Made by a program: the position numbers and the translations under genes
In this document: positions 35,485 through 44,368 of the stretch, one piece after another
Position numbering within the stretch: the stretch's first letter is position 1
How the letters are laid out: every line of letters begins with the position of its first letter
NCBI RefSeq assembly: GCF_001431315.2
Contig: NZ_LKHV02000001.1
Coordinates: 2,232,001 to 2,296,000 of the forward strand
Direction of reading: 5' to 3'
Length of the DNA: 64,000 nt
Origin: Candidatus Berkiella cookevillensis
GTDB taxonomy: Bacteria > Pseudomonadota > Gammaproteobacteria > Berkiellales > Berkiellaceae
The notes under the pieces: model-generated
What the model was told of the DNA's origin: nothing
The model's input: only the letters and a program-made list of their open reading frames with translations
The model's database searches: none

Positions 35485-36780
35485 CTATGCCATGCTTGTT
35501 CGAAATTCTCGCTTAACAACAGGTATCACTCCCTGCTTTAAAACTGTTTGAGAATTAACAACACTGTGATGCGTTAAAATTAAAATAGCAATTAAGCTAT
35601 AATATAAATCAAAATAGGCAACACCTAAAAATGCCCCCCCTACCATATAAGCAATGATGCTTACTTGAATCATTGCCACGAGCTCATGTGCCCATTTTAG
35701 ATCGGGATTATTTTTAGATAATTTTTGTGTTTTTTGACAGGTTCGCCATGCTAAGGCCAAAATACTTAAAAAAATCAACAAACCGAAAAACCCTTGCTCA
35801 CCCAGTATTTCAAAGTAAATACTGTGTGCATCATGATAATCTTCTGGAACAGGCGCATATCTTTCAAAAAGCCCTGGCCGAAAAGCTTCGAAACCACCTC
35901 CTTTGAAAGGTCTATCTTTTGCTAAATTGTAAGCAAAATACCAAGCATTGATTCTCCCCATTGCTGAAGCATCTTGCTCATAAGTTTGAATCGTATGCAT
36001 TCTTTCAAACCAAGCTGCTGGCATAAAATGCACTAAGACAGGAATAATCAGCGCTAAAAAAAGTCCAAGATAAAATCTTCGTTGGCTTTTTAATACTAAA
36101 AAGAGTAGCATTGCACTCGCAGCAAGCAAAGCACCACGCGAATGAGAGCCTAAAATAGAAAGACCACACAGCAAAGTACTAACTAAAAGCAGCCATTTGA
36201 GCCATTTTTTATCGGTCATTCTACCTAAATAAATCATCAAAGGTACAACCATAATAAGCGCTAAGGCCAGTGTATTATTATCCTCAATTTGTGAACCACG
36301 AGGCCCCAAGACAAGAAGATTACCACCATTCATCAATGTGAAAATACCACCTTTGATGCCAAAATAAGCAACTGACAAGGTTATTACCCAAAGCAGTTGT
36401 ATAATGCGTTTTTGCTCTTGCATGCATGATAATGCAATGAAAATAAAAATTTGTATTTTCATTACTTTTTTCCATTGATGAAAGGCATCCTCTGGAACCA
36501 GTGCATAGTAGGTTGTAACATTCATCCATACAATTAAGCATAGGAGCGCTACAACCAAAGGTGTCATAGGGATCATTTTTCTATCTTTTGAAAAAATGAA
36601 ACCAATCATGGTTGTCGCTGCAATCACTGCGCCAAATTTAAAGTAAAATGCAGATCCCCACCCTAAACGATGTGGATTCATAAAACCAATCCAATTCCAC
36701 AGCAAAACACCAATAGGTGTACGAATCAATGCCAGTGGTAACAGCGAAAACACAATGGCAAAGACAAGCAGATCTCTCAC
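35485..36780 (-). CDS. O-antigen ligase/polymerase-like membrane protein (exosortase A-associated type)
   Basis: A 431-residue integral membrane protein with about ten hydrophobic segments and a large periplasmic loop in the second half. The N-terminal sequence, especially PLALIRTPIGVLLWNWIGFMNPHRLGWG in two parts, is typical of the O-glycosylation ligase/Wzy-like family linked with exosortase A loci. LGSHSRGALLA around 210 and GGFEAFRP with YHDAHSIYFEILGEQG in the loop are the Wzy_C-type motifs. It probably polymerises or ligates the repeat units made by the neighbouring glycosyltransferases. Four-base overlap with the kinase-like gene. Confidence 0.9.
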   Translation of the reverse strand: MRDLLVFAIVFSLLPLALIRTPIGVLLWNWIGFMNPHRLGWGSAFYFKFGAVIAATTMIGFIFSKDRKMIPMTPLVVALLCLIVWMNVTTYYALVPEDAFHQWKKVMKIQIFIFIALSCMQEQKRIIQLLWVITLSVAYFGIKGGIFTLMNGGNLLVLGPRGSQIEDNNTLALALIMVVPLMIYLGRMTDKKWLKWLLLVSTLLCGLSILGSHSRGALLAASAMLLFLVLKSQRRFYLGLFLALIIPVLVHFMPAAWFERMHTIQTYEQDASAMGRINAWYFAYNLAKDRPFKGGGFEAFRPGLFERYAPVPEDYHDAHSIYFEILGEQGFFGLLIFLSILALAWRTCQKTQKLSKNNPDLKWAHELVAMIQVSIIAYMVGGAFLGVAYFDLYYSLIAILILTHHSVVNSQTVLKQGVIPVVKREFRTSMA

Positions 36781-37628
36781 GGCATAGCCTTCAGCATGGC
36801 ATATGAAGCCAATAAACTCTCTTTGGTTCGAAGAACGCTTTCTTTGCTATAACCCTGTTTTTCTTTTAATACTAGAAACAAGTACAGATATAGCGGCAAT
36901 AATTGCATAAAGCTTTGTTTACTTATATTGAGTGCGGTCAGATAACTCATGATTATTCTATCTAGTTTTTCTGTTGCAAGCGCTTCAAAGAGTGTTGCAC
37001 TATTGAATTGATGAATAGAATATAAAAATATTGCCAAATCAAAACCAACGATATTGACACGCGCATAATCTTCCCAATCAAAGACAATAAGATGTCCACG
37101 AGTGATCGCAATATTATTCAAAACAAAATCACCATGCTGAGGCTGATACCCCCAGCTCATTGCTTGGGAATATAGCTTTGCAAGATGCACTGCCACTTCA
37201 TCTTCCAGTCCAAAGCTCTTTTCAATCTGCAAAGTAGATTCATCGTGTTTTCGTTGCAAAGACCAATCAGCAATAGAAGATATAAAATAATATTTAAGTT
37301 TATCTTGCAGATCGGTACTTGCTTCAATCTGAGCCTTATTAAAAGCTTCATGTTGATAAGCTTGGCAAATCAAAAATTCATATCCTTCATATTCAATATA
37401 ATCAATAAACTGAGGAATATATTCTGAATATTTATTTTGAATTTTTTTTAAATTTTTACATTCAGTCTTTAGATCTTTGTGTGTATTTATTTTAATGTGG
37501 TAAAATTTTTTAGGTGGAGCAAATACAAGCATGCTCCAATTATCTACCAATCTTGATGAAAAGTAGATTTTATCTTTACTATTAATATAATCATATTCAA
37601 AAAGCATATTTGAAATTTTATTTAGCAT
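36777..37628 (-). CDS. Aminoglycoside-phosphotransferase-like kinase
   Basis: About 283 residues from the ATG at 37628 (the frame is open to 37676). The APH/choline-kinase fold is shown by HGDFVLNNIAI near residue 170 (Brenner-type HxDxxxxN catalytic loop) and VFDWEDYARVNIVGFDLAIF, with the DxD-like metal site reading DWED. The N-terminal lobe carries YHIKINTHKD with the expected ATP-binding Lys. The product overlaps its upstream neighbour by 11 bases and the ligase gene by 4. In this context it may phosphorylate a sugar or lipid in the polysaccharide pathway; resistance to antibiotics is less likely. Confidence 0.76.
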   Translation of the reverse strand: MLNKISNMLFEYDYINSKDKIYFSSRLVDNWSMLVFAPPKKFYHIKINTHKDLKTECKNLKKIQNKYSEYIPQFIDYIEYEGYEFLICQAYQHEAFNKAQIEASTDLQDKLKYYFISSIADWSLQRKHDESTLQIEKSFGLEDEVAVHLAKLYSQAMSWGYQPQHGDFVLNNIAITRGHLIVFDWEDYARVNIVGFDLAIFLYSIHQFNSATLFEALATEKLDRIIMSYLTALNISKQSFMQLLPLYLYLFLVLKEKQGYSKESVLRTKESLLASYAMLKAMP

Positions 37629-38184
37629 TTTTAGAAATCCAAAATAAAAAATAATTCTCATTAAGATAAAATGCATTAAACATATACATCAGATGTTTAA
37701 AAAGCCGCTTCATTTTCTTTGACTCTTCATTATATTGCCAATGATAATATTTATGAAAATACTGCTGTGCCAAATATCTTTGACAGGATACAACCTGCGT
37801 AGGATTTGTCTCCTCTGGAAGCAAGAAATATCCTCTGAATTTTAACTGCCATTTTTTAGCACATAAATGAAGAGAGATGATACGAAGCGCAATGCATAAT
37901 TTTTCTTTGAATGTTTTGTTTTTCAGCAAAACAACAGCACAACCACCCTCTGTTGCGTTGTCTAACAACTTCACAAGTTCAGAAGTTTTCCCCAAATTAT
38001 CTAAAATCAACACATCATATTTGCTTGATATAGATGAAAGACTGCTTACATGCCTTTGCTCAATATCAGGACAAATATCAGCGTCTAAAAATGGTTTTTC
38101 CTCATACAAGGCCAATTTAGCCCCTTCAGAAAAAAGAGAGAAAACATTATTTATATTGGGAACAGAAGATTGATTCGATTTCAT
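37618..38184 (-). CDS. Hypothetical protein in polysaccharide locus, methyltransferase-like pattern
   Basis: About 188 residues from the ATG at 38184, with GGAA at a fair distance (an ATG at 38202 is also possible). The segment YDVLILDNLGK...LLDNATEGGCAVVLLKNKTF resembles the second half of a class I SAM methyltransferase, but the glycine-rich SAM-binding motif is not seen. The C-terminal 60 residues are rich in Tyr, Lys and Phe. It is the first gene of a small block with the APH-like kinase, overlapping it by 11 bases. Function unknown. Confidence 0.58.
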   Translation of the reverse strand: MKSNQSSVPNINNVFSLFSEGAKLALYEEKPFLDADICPDIEQRHVSSLSSISSKYDVLILDNLGKTSELVKLLDNATEGGCAVVLLKNKTFKEKLCIALRIISLHLCAKKWQLKFRGYFLLPEETNPTQVVSCQRYLAQQYFHKYYHWQYNEESKKMKRLFKHLMYMFNAFYLNENYFLFWISKNAK

Positions 38185-38227
38185 TATGTTATTCCAAAAC
38201 ATTCAGCACAGTTCTGCTATACTCTTC

Positions 38228-38334
38228 GCACATGAATTTTCGGGGGTGTTGTCTTCGTCCTCTCGCAATCCTCATGTACTTTTATGTACACTCCGGTTGC
38301 TCGAGGCTTGACGCCTACCCGAAGACTCATGTGC
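38228..38334 (-). repeat. Palindromic intergenic repeat, copy 2
   Basis: Flanked by inverted GCACATGA (38228-38235) and TCATGTGC (38327-38334). The interior carries GGTGTTGTC, the central hairpin ATGTAC-TTTTAT-GTACA and TTGCTCGAGGCTTGACGCC, which align with copy 3 at 60429-60530 and, less closely, with copy 1. It covers the 3' end of the GT2 gene and supplies its last about 20 codons. Confidence 0.65.
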
Positions 38335-39252
38335 TGTGACTATATTTCTAACTTTAGATAATAATTTCTCACCTAAAAAAGATTTAAATAAAAGATAATA
38401 TAGTTTTTTTTCAAAGGGCTTATAACGCAGTGCGTGCATAAGATCTCTACGTGCTTTAGGCAGCTGCAGTTTCCATAAATAATTTTCACCAAAAAACTGA
38501 TGCGCTTTATAAAAGGCTTCTTTGACAAGCTGATTAAAATTGGGAAAATGATTATGATAGCTTTGTGCATTTTTTTCAAGCACATACAATCTATTTCTTC
38601 TCATTTTATCTATATTGTGGCTCATGTTATTATCATGTCGCCTGTAGCGTGTTAATGGCATGTCTATTACTGCAAGTTTTGAATGGGAGGCAAAACGCGT
38701 CCATAACTCCCAATTTTCACACGCACTAAGATTCTCATCAAACAATCCTGTTTTCTTGAGTAATGCTGAACGGATCATAACAGAAGATGCGACAATGGCA
38801 TTTCCCATAAACAGTTCTCTTAAGCATTCTCCTTGAAGTTTAGCCTCAATCTCAAATTTCTGATGTATATGATCATCTACATCAATATAATAACCATTGG
38901 TATAGCACAGTCCAACGTCCCTTTCTTTTTCCATGCATGCATATTGATACAATAATTTTTCATTGTCCCAAACATCATCACTATCAATAAAGGCGATATA
39001 TTTGCCTTTGGCAACTTTAAGCGCGTCATTTTTTGCTTTAGTTTGTCCTTGGTTTGCTTTATCAATCACAAGCATATTTTTATTTAAAAGCGAATATTGT
39101 GCTAATATTTTTGCTGTGCCATCGGTAGAACCATCATTGATGCAATACAGTTTAAATTCTCGGAATGACTGTGCGAATACACTGTCCAATGTTTTTTGAA
39201 GTGTTTTTTCACCGTTATAACACGGCATTACTACTGAAATAATTTCATTCAT
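38272..39252 (-). CDS. GT2-family glycosyltransferase
   Basis: A 326-residue inverting glycosyltransferase, GT-A fold, likely adding one sugar to the undecaprenyl-linked repeat unit on the cytoplasmic face. Seen: ISVVMPCYNGEKTLQKTLDSVFAQ at the N-terminus, YCINDGSTDGTA, and the metal-binding DSDD (IAFIDSDDVWD near residue 90-100). GLFDENLSACENWELWTRFA holds the catalytic ED-type region. The C-terminal tail after NIVTAHESSG is encoded by a dispersed repeat and is probably not original. The start overlaps the flippase gene by four bases. Confidence 0.92.
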   Translation of the reverse strand: MNEIISVVMPCYNGEKTLQKTLDSVFAQSFREFKLYCINDGSTDGTAKILAQYSLLNKNMLVIDKANQGQTKAKNDALKVAKGKYIAFIDSDDVWDNEKLLYQYACMEKERDVGLCYTNGYYIDVDDHIHQKFEIEAKLQGECLRELFMGNAIVASSVMIRSALLKKTGLFDENLSACENWELWTRFASHSKLAVIDMPLTRYRRHDNNMSHNIDKMRRNRLYVLEKNAQSYHNHFPNFNQLVKEAFYKAHQFFGENYLWKLQLPKARRDLMHALRYKPFEKKLYYLLFKSFLGEKLLSKVRNIVTAHESSGRRQASSNRSVHKST

Positions 39253-40721
39253 AATGTCTCTTCCCTTAGACTTCTGCGCTTAAACCGACTATAAAATTGA
39301 ACTAAATGTTGAGAAAGCGGATGCTTAAAATACAGCACTACAGCTAACCAAAGCAAAGCACACAGCGCTATCGCACTCATTATTAACTGCCAGTGCGATA
39401 TTGCATAATTTGCAGATAATAATTTTAAAGAGAAACAAACAACACCCAATAAAATACTAACAAGCAAACTCAATCGAACCTGCTCAAACCAATTCATAAA
39501 GTTTAGTTTAACAACTGATTTCAAACCATGAAATATGTATAGCTGCGCAATAAATTCGGACAGCACCAAACTCAATGCAGCATATATTAAACCATAACAA
39601 CTACCTATCAAAATAGCCATAATCTTCATACCAGAAGTCATAAATTGAAGTTTTAAATTCAATTGAGTATTACCTAAAGCCACTAATAAAGGCGCACGAA
39701 AAGGAAATGATGCTTCAAAAATAGCCGATAAACATAGTATCTGAACCAAGAGAATAGAGGCATGCCATTGTTGCCCATACAGCAAAAGCACAATGGGTTC
39801 TGCTAATACCATTAATGCAATGAAAAATGGCCAAGCAAATATTGTATAAATCGATATTGCTGTTAAATAATCTGGCAGTAATTGAATACCTGCTCTATTT
39901 TTGATTGAGAAATAAGGCAATATAACAGGCCATACACTTGCTGTTACAAATATTTTAAATAAGCCAACACAACCTTGGGCACGGCTATATATACCGACAG
40001 CCTGCATATTCATGAATTTGCCAATAAATAAATCCGGCGCACCTTCTGCAAGATTTTCTATAATATTGGCAAGCGTAATATTAAAACCAAATTTTATAAC
40101 CGCTCTTGCGCCTTGTAGACTTGGGAAATACCAATAGTTCTTTCTACAAACAAGCACACACCCCAGATTGGTTGCCAATACGCCTGCAAGTTGTCCCCAT
40201 ACCAAAGCCATAAAACTAAATTTGAAATAGCATAAAACCAAAGTCACAATAAAGAGTGTAATGTAAGAAAAGATATTTATTTTTGCGAGTGTTTTGAACA
40301 TCATTTGGCGTCGCATTAATGCAATGCGAATAGAACCAAAGGGTGCGAGTAAGAAAATAATAATTAGTATGTTTAAAGCCGATGTTAACCTTGGCTCATC
40401 GTAAAATGCTGCCAAGAGATCTTTTCCAAGATATAAGATAAACCACATACTCCATGCAATCATAAACATTGTAGCAAAGGCAGCTTTAATTTTATGATCT
40501 CTTAAATCTTTTTCTTGAATTAAGTATTGCGCCACTCCAAAATCACGTAACACATGCCCTAAGCCAATAATCACAAAAGCAACGGAAAATATTCCAATTT
40601 CTTCAGGCGATAAAAGACGTGCAATAATGATGGTAGATATAAATCTTAAAATATATCCCAAATATTTATCCATAAAGGAAAATAAAAGAGAGCTTTGAAA
40701 TTGCTGAGCTAATTGACTCAA
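39249..40721 (-). CDS. Polysaccharide flippase (MOP superfamily, Wzx/WzxC-like)
   Basis: A 490-residue membrane protein with about 12-14 hydrophobic helices. It is expected to flip the lipid-linked repeat unit across the inner membrane. The N-terminal FSFMDKYLGYILRFISTIIIARLLSPEEIGIFSVAFVIIGLG region (about 15-55) is typical of Polysacc_synt families. A second hallmark is FGFNITLANIIENLAEGAPDLFIGKFM near 215-240. It sits between the CapK-like gene (12 bases upstream) and the GT2 gene (four-base overlap). Confidence 0.92.
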   Translation of the reverse strand: MSQLAQQFQSSLLFSFMDKYLGYILRFISTIIIARLLSPEEIGIFSVAFVIIGLGHVLRDFGVAQYLIQEKDLRDHKIKAAFATMFMIAWSMWFILYLGKDLLAAFYDEPRLTSALNILIIIFLLAPFGSIRIALMRRQMMFKTLAKINIFSYITLFIVTLVLCYFKFSFMALVWGQLAGVLATNLGCVLVCRKNYWYFPSLQGARAVIKFGFNITLANIIENLAEGAPDLFIGKFMNMQAVGIYSRAQGCVGLFKIFVTASVWPVILPYFSIKNRAGIQLLPDYLTAISIYTIFAWPFFIALMVLAEPIVLLLYGQQWHASILLVQILCLSAIFEASFPFRAPLLVALGNTQLNLKLQFMTSGMKIMAILIGSCYGLIYAALSLVLSEFIAQLYIFHGLKSVVKLNFMNWFEQVRLSLLVSILLGVVCFSLKLLSANYAISHWQLIMSAIALCALLWLAVVLYFKHPLSQHLVQFYSRFKRRSLREETL

Positions 40722-40733
40722 TCGAATACTTCC

Positions 40734-42074
40734 TTATTGGTACAATTCCGAAATAACAAATTTATATTTTCCAGACTTTTCAAACAGTAGATCATCAACA
40801 TAATCAATTTTCAAATCAAGTTCTTGCCCTAATAGTATCTTCAAATCAGCGGTTAATTTAGAAACCTCTATCTTGTCTAGAACTTCTCCCTTGATCTTCA
40901 AAATAGAAGATTGAAGTGTTTTTTGAACAAACTGAAATCGCTCGATTTTTTTAAAAGCTGTAATGGGCTTAACAATTTCTGCACGATGTACAGCAGCACC
41001 ATTAAAAGCGTAAATTAAATCACTTTTTCTTCCAATAATATCTTTTAAGATAGGCAACCCTCTATGACAAGCACAAGGACTTTCATCATAAATTGCTAAA
41101 TCGCCTGTTCGATATCGAATAAAAGGAAAGCCATGGCTTGCTAAATGTGTAACAACCACTTCTCCCAAGTGCCCAGGTGGGACAACCTTCCCATTTTCAT
41201 CAATAATTTCAACAATAATGTCTTCTGCTGTAATGTGCATATTTCCCATAGGGCAGCTATGTGCAATAAAACCTGCATCTCTACCCCCATAACCATTGGC
41301 AACCACACAGCCAAATGCCTTCTGGATCGTTTGCTTTAGTGCATCATCCAATACTTCCGAAGTAACAAAAGCAACTTTTATCCCAAGCTTATTGAGTGGC
41401 TGATTCGTTTGTTGCGAATATTTACCGATATATCCTAGAATAGAGGGATAACCAAAGAGCATTTTAGGTTTATAATCCTTTATAAAATTTATGATTTTAT
41501 CCATTTCTTGGCTGCTTAGATTTTTAGCAGGAATCAGATAGCTTCTCATGAGTTTATCGCGCATATTTCTAAGCCAGCCTTGTCTCTGGCACTCAATACC
41601 AGAGCCCCAAAGCACTAATTCTTTATCACCCATATCAACACGCCACCAACGCGTTGCTCTCCATTTTGCAGCCACGTCATGTGCAATTCGCATTTTCGAA
41701 ACCAATAAATGTAAAGGCTCACCTGTTGAACCACCGGTGCGATAAGCTATCAGGTTTTTAGCATGTCTGTGTTTAATACCTTCAAAATTTTCTCTGATTA
41801 ATTTTTTGTCTAAAAATGGCAGTGTGGAAAGTATTTCTAATGATCGAATATTATTTGCATCCAAATTAGCTGCCACAAATACATCTCTGTAATAGGGAGA
41901 ATGTAGTTCAGCCTCTTTTAAAAGTATGTGCAATCTTTGGAGCTGTCTTTTTTTAATTTGCTCTACGGTCTCCCATTGCGTCTTCTCAAGTTGTTTGAGA
42001 CATTGTACCGTTCGATGTCCTTTGATCTTTTCATGCATCGGGAATAAAATTTTTGATACAAGTTTGCTATACAT
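40734..42074 (-). CDS. CapK/PaaK-like adenylate-forming enzyme
   Basis: About 446 residues from the ATG at 42074, which follows the stop of the upstream glycosyltransferase by one base (longer starts at 42095 and 42122 overlap it). It belongs to the phenylacetate-CoA-ligase-like family common in capsule loci. Seen: YRTGGSTGEPLHL, the phosphate-binding loop, near residue 113; VANGYGGRDAG; and GEVVVTHLASHGFPFIRYRTGDLAIYDE. A Cys-x-Cys segment (CACHRGLPIL) follows, as in PaaK relatives. It likely activates an acid that is then attached to the polymer, with the substrate unknown. Confidence 0.87.
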   Translation of the reverse strand: MYSKLVSKILFPMHEKIKGHRTVQCLKQLEKTQWETVEQIKKRQLQRLHILLKEAELHSPYYRDVFVAANLDANNIRSLEILSTLPFLDKKLIRENFEGIKHRHAKNLIAYRTGGSTGEPLHLLVSKMRIAHDVAAKWRATRWWRVDMGDKELVLWGSGIECQRQGWLRNMRDKLMRSYLIPAKNLSSQEMDKIINFIKDYKPKMLFGYPSILGYIGKYSQQTNQPLNKLGIKVAFVTSEVLDDALKQTIQKAFGCVVANGYGGRDAGFIAHSCPMGNMHITAEDIIVEIIDENGKVVPPGHLGEVVVTHLASHGFPFIRYRTGDLAIYDESPCACHRGLPILKDIIGRKSDLIYAFNGAAVHRAEIVKPITAFKKIERFQFVQKTLQSSILKIKGEVLDKIEVSKLTADLKILLGQELDLKIDYVDDLLFEKSGKYKFVISELYQ

Positions 42075-42075
42075 T

Positions 42076-43170
42076 TTATCGACACTCTTTGCCATAATAA
42101 GAATCCATCCATTGAGGCCCAATTTTTTCCCAAGTATAATTTTGGATATTTTCTAATCCATTGAGGGATAATCTTTCTCTTAATGCTGGATTTTTAATTA
42201 AATGAATGATTGCTTCCGCCATACTTTCAGGATTTCTCGGTTTGATCAGTATTGCATTTACATCATTTTTAACAATAAAGGGTATGCCACCAACATCAGT
42301 AGAAATAACAGGAACACCAAATGATTGAGCCTCTAATATTGCATTAGGCATATTATCAACCGTACTTGCATTCAATAAAATATCTGCTGACAAATATAAT
42401 TCTGTCATTTGATTTCTAGCCAAACGCCCTAAAAATTCCACAGAATCAGTCAATGACAATTGCTGTACTAATTTTTCCAAGTTTTCTCTTTCTGAACCAC
42501 TACCCGCAATTTTAAGTGTCACTTTAGGGTAGCTCTGAGAAACTCGATAGAATGCGCGAATAATTGTTTCAATGCCATAAATAGATTCTAAATTTCTTGT
42601 AACAATCAAATTCATGTTGTCATTCAATTTTATGGGGCGCAATGAATGTTCTTTATTTTCAGCAACAATATTGGGGATTATTTTGGCATCAAGATCATAC
42701 GTCTTAAAAACATCTTTCAAAAAATCGGAAGGAACAATGATTTGATCGGCACATTTTAAAAAAGGTAAAATCCAACTTTTATGTTTATGAAAGAAAGATT
42801 GTGCATTTCCACCTCTATAGTTAATAATAACATAGCATCTTTTTAATTTTGCAATAGCAATTGCAGGTGTCGCATATAAATACCAAGACAGCCCTGAATT
42901 TGCCAAAATATGAAATATTTTATATTTTTTAGTAGCAGCCCTTAGTTTTGATAAATAAATAAAAAATCGAATGACGGCTCTCATAATCCGAATATTATTA
43001 AGCCAATAGGGGCGCAAAGAGAAGTTTACTGGCACATAGCCAACGCTAACACCCTCGCTTTTTAAGCGCTCACTCAATAACTTCCCTTGCATTGCCATAC
43101 CTCCATTGGGTGGAGAAATTGGCCCAACGATAGCAACACTTAAATCATTTTTTTTATATACATTGCTCAT
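42076..43170 (-). CDS. GT4-family glycosyltransferase
   Basis: About 364 residues from the ATG at 43170 (an ATG at 43182 is in frame). A GT-B fold retaining enzyme: N-terminal VAIVGPISPPNGGMAMQ with the acceptor-side Gly-rich loop, LIVTRNLESIYGIETIIRAF at the domain linker, and the nucleotide-sugar motif EFLGRL...LYLSADILLNASTVDNMPNAILEAQSFGVPVISTDVGG with the E-x7-E pattern. It overlaps the upstream GT4 gene by 17 bases. The sugar donor cannot be deduced. Confidence 0.92.
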   Translation of the reverse strand: MSNVYKKNDLSVAIVGPISPPNGGMAMQGKLLSERLKSEGVSVGYVPVNFSLRPYWLNNIRIMRAVIRFFIYLSKLRAATKKYKIFHILANSGLSWYLYATPAIAIAKLKRCYVIINYRGGNAQSFFHKHKSWILPFLKCADQIIVPSDFLKDVFKTYDLDAKIIPNIVAENKEHSLRPIKLNDNMNLIVTRNLESIYGIETIIRAFYRVSQSYPKVTLKIAGSGSERENLEKLVQQLSLTDSVEFLGRLARNQMTELYLSADILLNASTVDNMPNAILEAQSFGVPVISTDVGGIPFIVKNDVNAILIKPRNPESMAEAIIHLIKNPALRERLSLNGLENIQNYTWEKIGPQWMDSYYGKECR

Positions 43171-44368
43171 ACACATTCTCATAGCGCTTTACACTATTAG
43201 GCCAATTTCTTTCTAAAGTAACAAATTTAAGCCCACGTGCAACCAATGATTCTCTAAGTTTTTTATTACTGATTTCAATAATTTTGTTTTTAAAGTCTTG
43301 AGCATCTTCTGCCCTAAATAACAAACCATTCTCACGATTGCGAATGAGTTCTTTGTGTCCACCGACATCAGAAGCAACCACCCCTTTGCCCATTGCCATC
43401 GCCTCCAATGGTTTTAAAGGTGTCACAAGATCAGTTAATCGCATCTTTTTTCTTGGATACACAAGCACATCAATGATTTCATAAAACATTTTCACCTCAT
43501 TATGTGGCACTTTGCCTGTGAAAATAATATCATTTGCAAATTTATTTGTTTGCGCAATGCGTCTCCAGACCTCAAGTTGTGGCCCATCCCCAACAATAAG
43601 TAACTTTGCATTGGGAATAACGCTTTTAATAGATCTAAAAGCTTCAATGGCCACATCTAAACCTTCATAGGCATACAATGAACCGATAAAACCTATAACA
43701 AACCCGTTTTGTAGTTGATATTTCTGTGCAATACCGTGTTTATTTTTTGAAATAAGTGCTACTTGAGTAAATTTACTCAAATCCACCGCATTTGGAATAA
43801 CCGTTATTTTGTTATTTGAAATACCACGCGACAGTAAATCATTTTTTAATCCATCACAAATAGTGGTAATATGATTGGCTTGCATGCAAACTTTCGTTTC
43901 AAGATATTTTATCAGTCTGTATCGCAATCCCAATTCAGAATGTGTGCCATAATCAACAGCAGCATCTTCCCAAAAAGCGCGAATCTCATATACCAAAGGA
44001 ATATGATAGTGGCGACAAATAGACAACGCAGCCAAAGCACTTAATACAGGCGAATGTGAATGGATCACATCTGGCCACCAATCTTCTACCACTGCTTTGA
44101 TTTTTGTTCTTAAACTCATGATTGTTTCTATCTGCTTCACAATAGGAAAACGATAGAAGGAATGCTCTCCCATATCAGAGCGGTAGAATTCAATACCGTC
44201 AATGCTTTCTTGATTATGCGCTGTTTTTCCTTGTCGATTACTGGTAATCGCTTTAACCTCATAGCCCATCTGCTTTTGCTGCATTAATATTGCACGACTT
44301 CTAAAGCTATAACCACTTTGTAATGGGATGGAGTGATCAAACAGATGCAGTATTTTTTTTGTTGACAT
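43154..44368 (-). CDS. GT4 glycosyltransferase, exosortase A-associated type
   Basis: About 404 residues. The ATG at 44368 has AAGGGA 8 bases upstream and gives the family N-terminus KKILHLFDHSIPLQSGYSFRSRAI, which is characteristic of the PEP-CTERM/exosortase A system glycosyltransferase family. The long form from 44491 would add an unlikely 41 residues. GT-B motifs: VIGFIGSLYAYEGLDVAIEAF, PNAKLLIVGDGP, VYPRKKMRLTDLVTPLKPLEAMAMGKGVVASDVGGHKELI (in two parts). The start lies inside the 3' end of the amidotransferase gene (32-base overlap), showing coupling. Confidence 0.92.
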   Translation of the reverse strand: MSTKKILHLFDHSIPLQSGYSFRSRAILMQQKQMGYEVKAITSNRQGKTAHNQESIDGIEFYRSDMGEHSFYRFPIVKQIETIMSLRTKIKAVVEDWWPDVIHSHSPVLSALAALSICRHYHIPLVYEIRAFWEDAAVDYGTHSELGLRYRLIKYLETKVCMQANHITTICDGLKNDLLSRGISNNKITVIPNAVDLSKFTQVALISKNKHGIAQKYQLQNGFVIGFIGSLYAYEGLDVAIEAFRSIKSVIPNAKLLIVGDGPQLEVWRRIAQTNKFANDIIFTGKVPHNEVKMFYEIIDVLVYPRKKMRLTDLVTPLKPLEAMAMGKGVVASDVGGHKELIRNRENGLLFRAEDAQDFKNKIIEISNKKLRESLVARGLKFVTLERNWPNSVKRYENVYEQCI

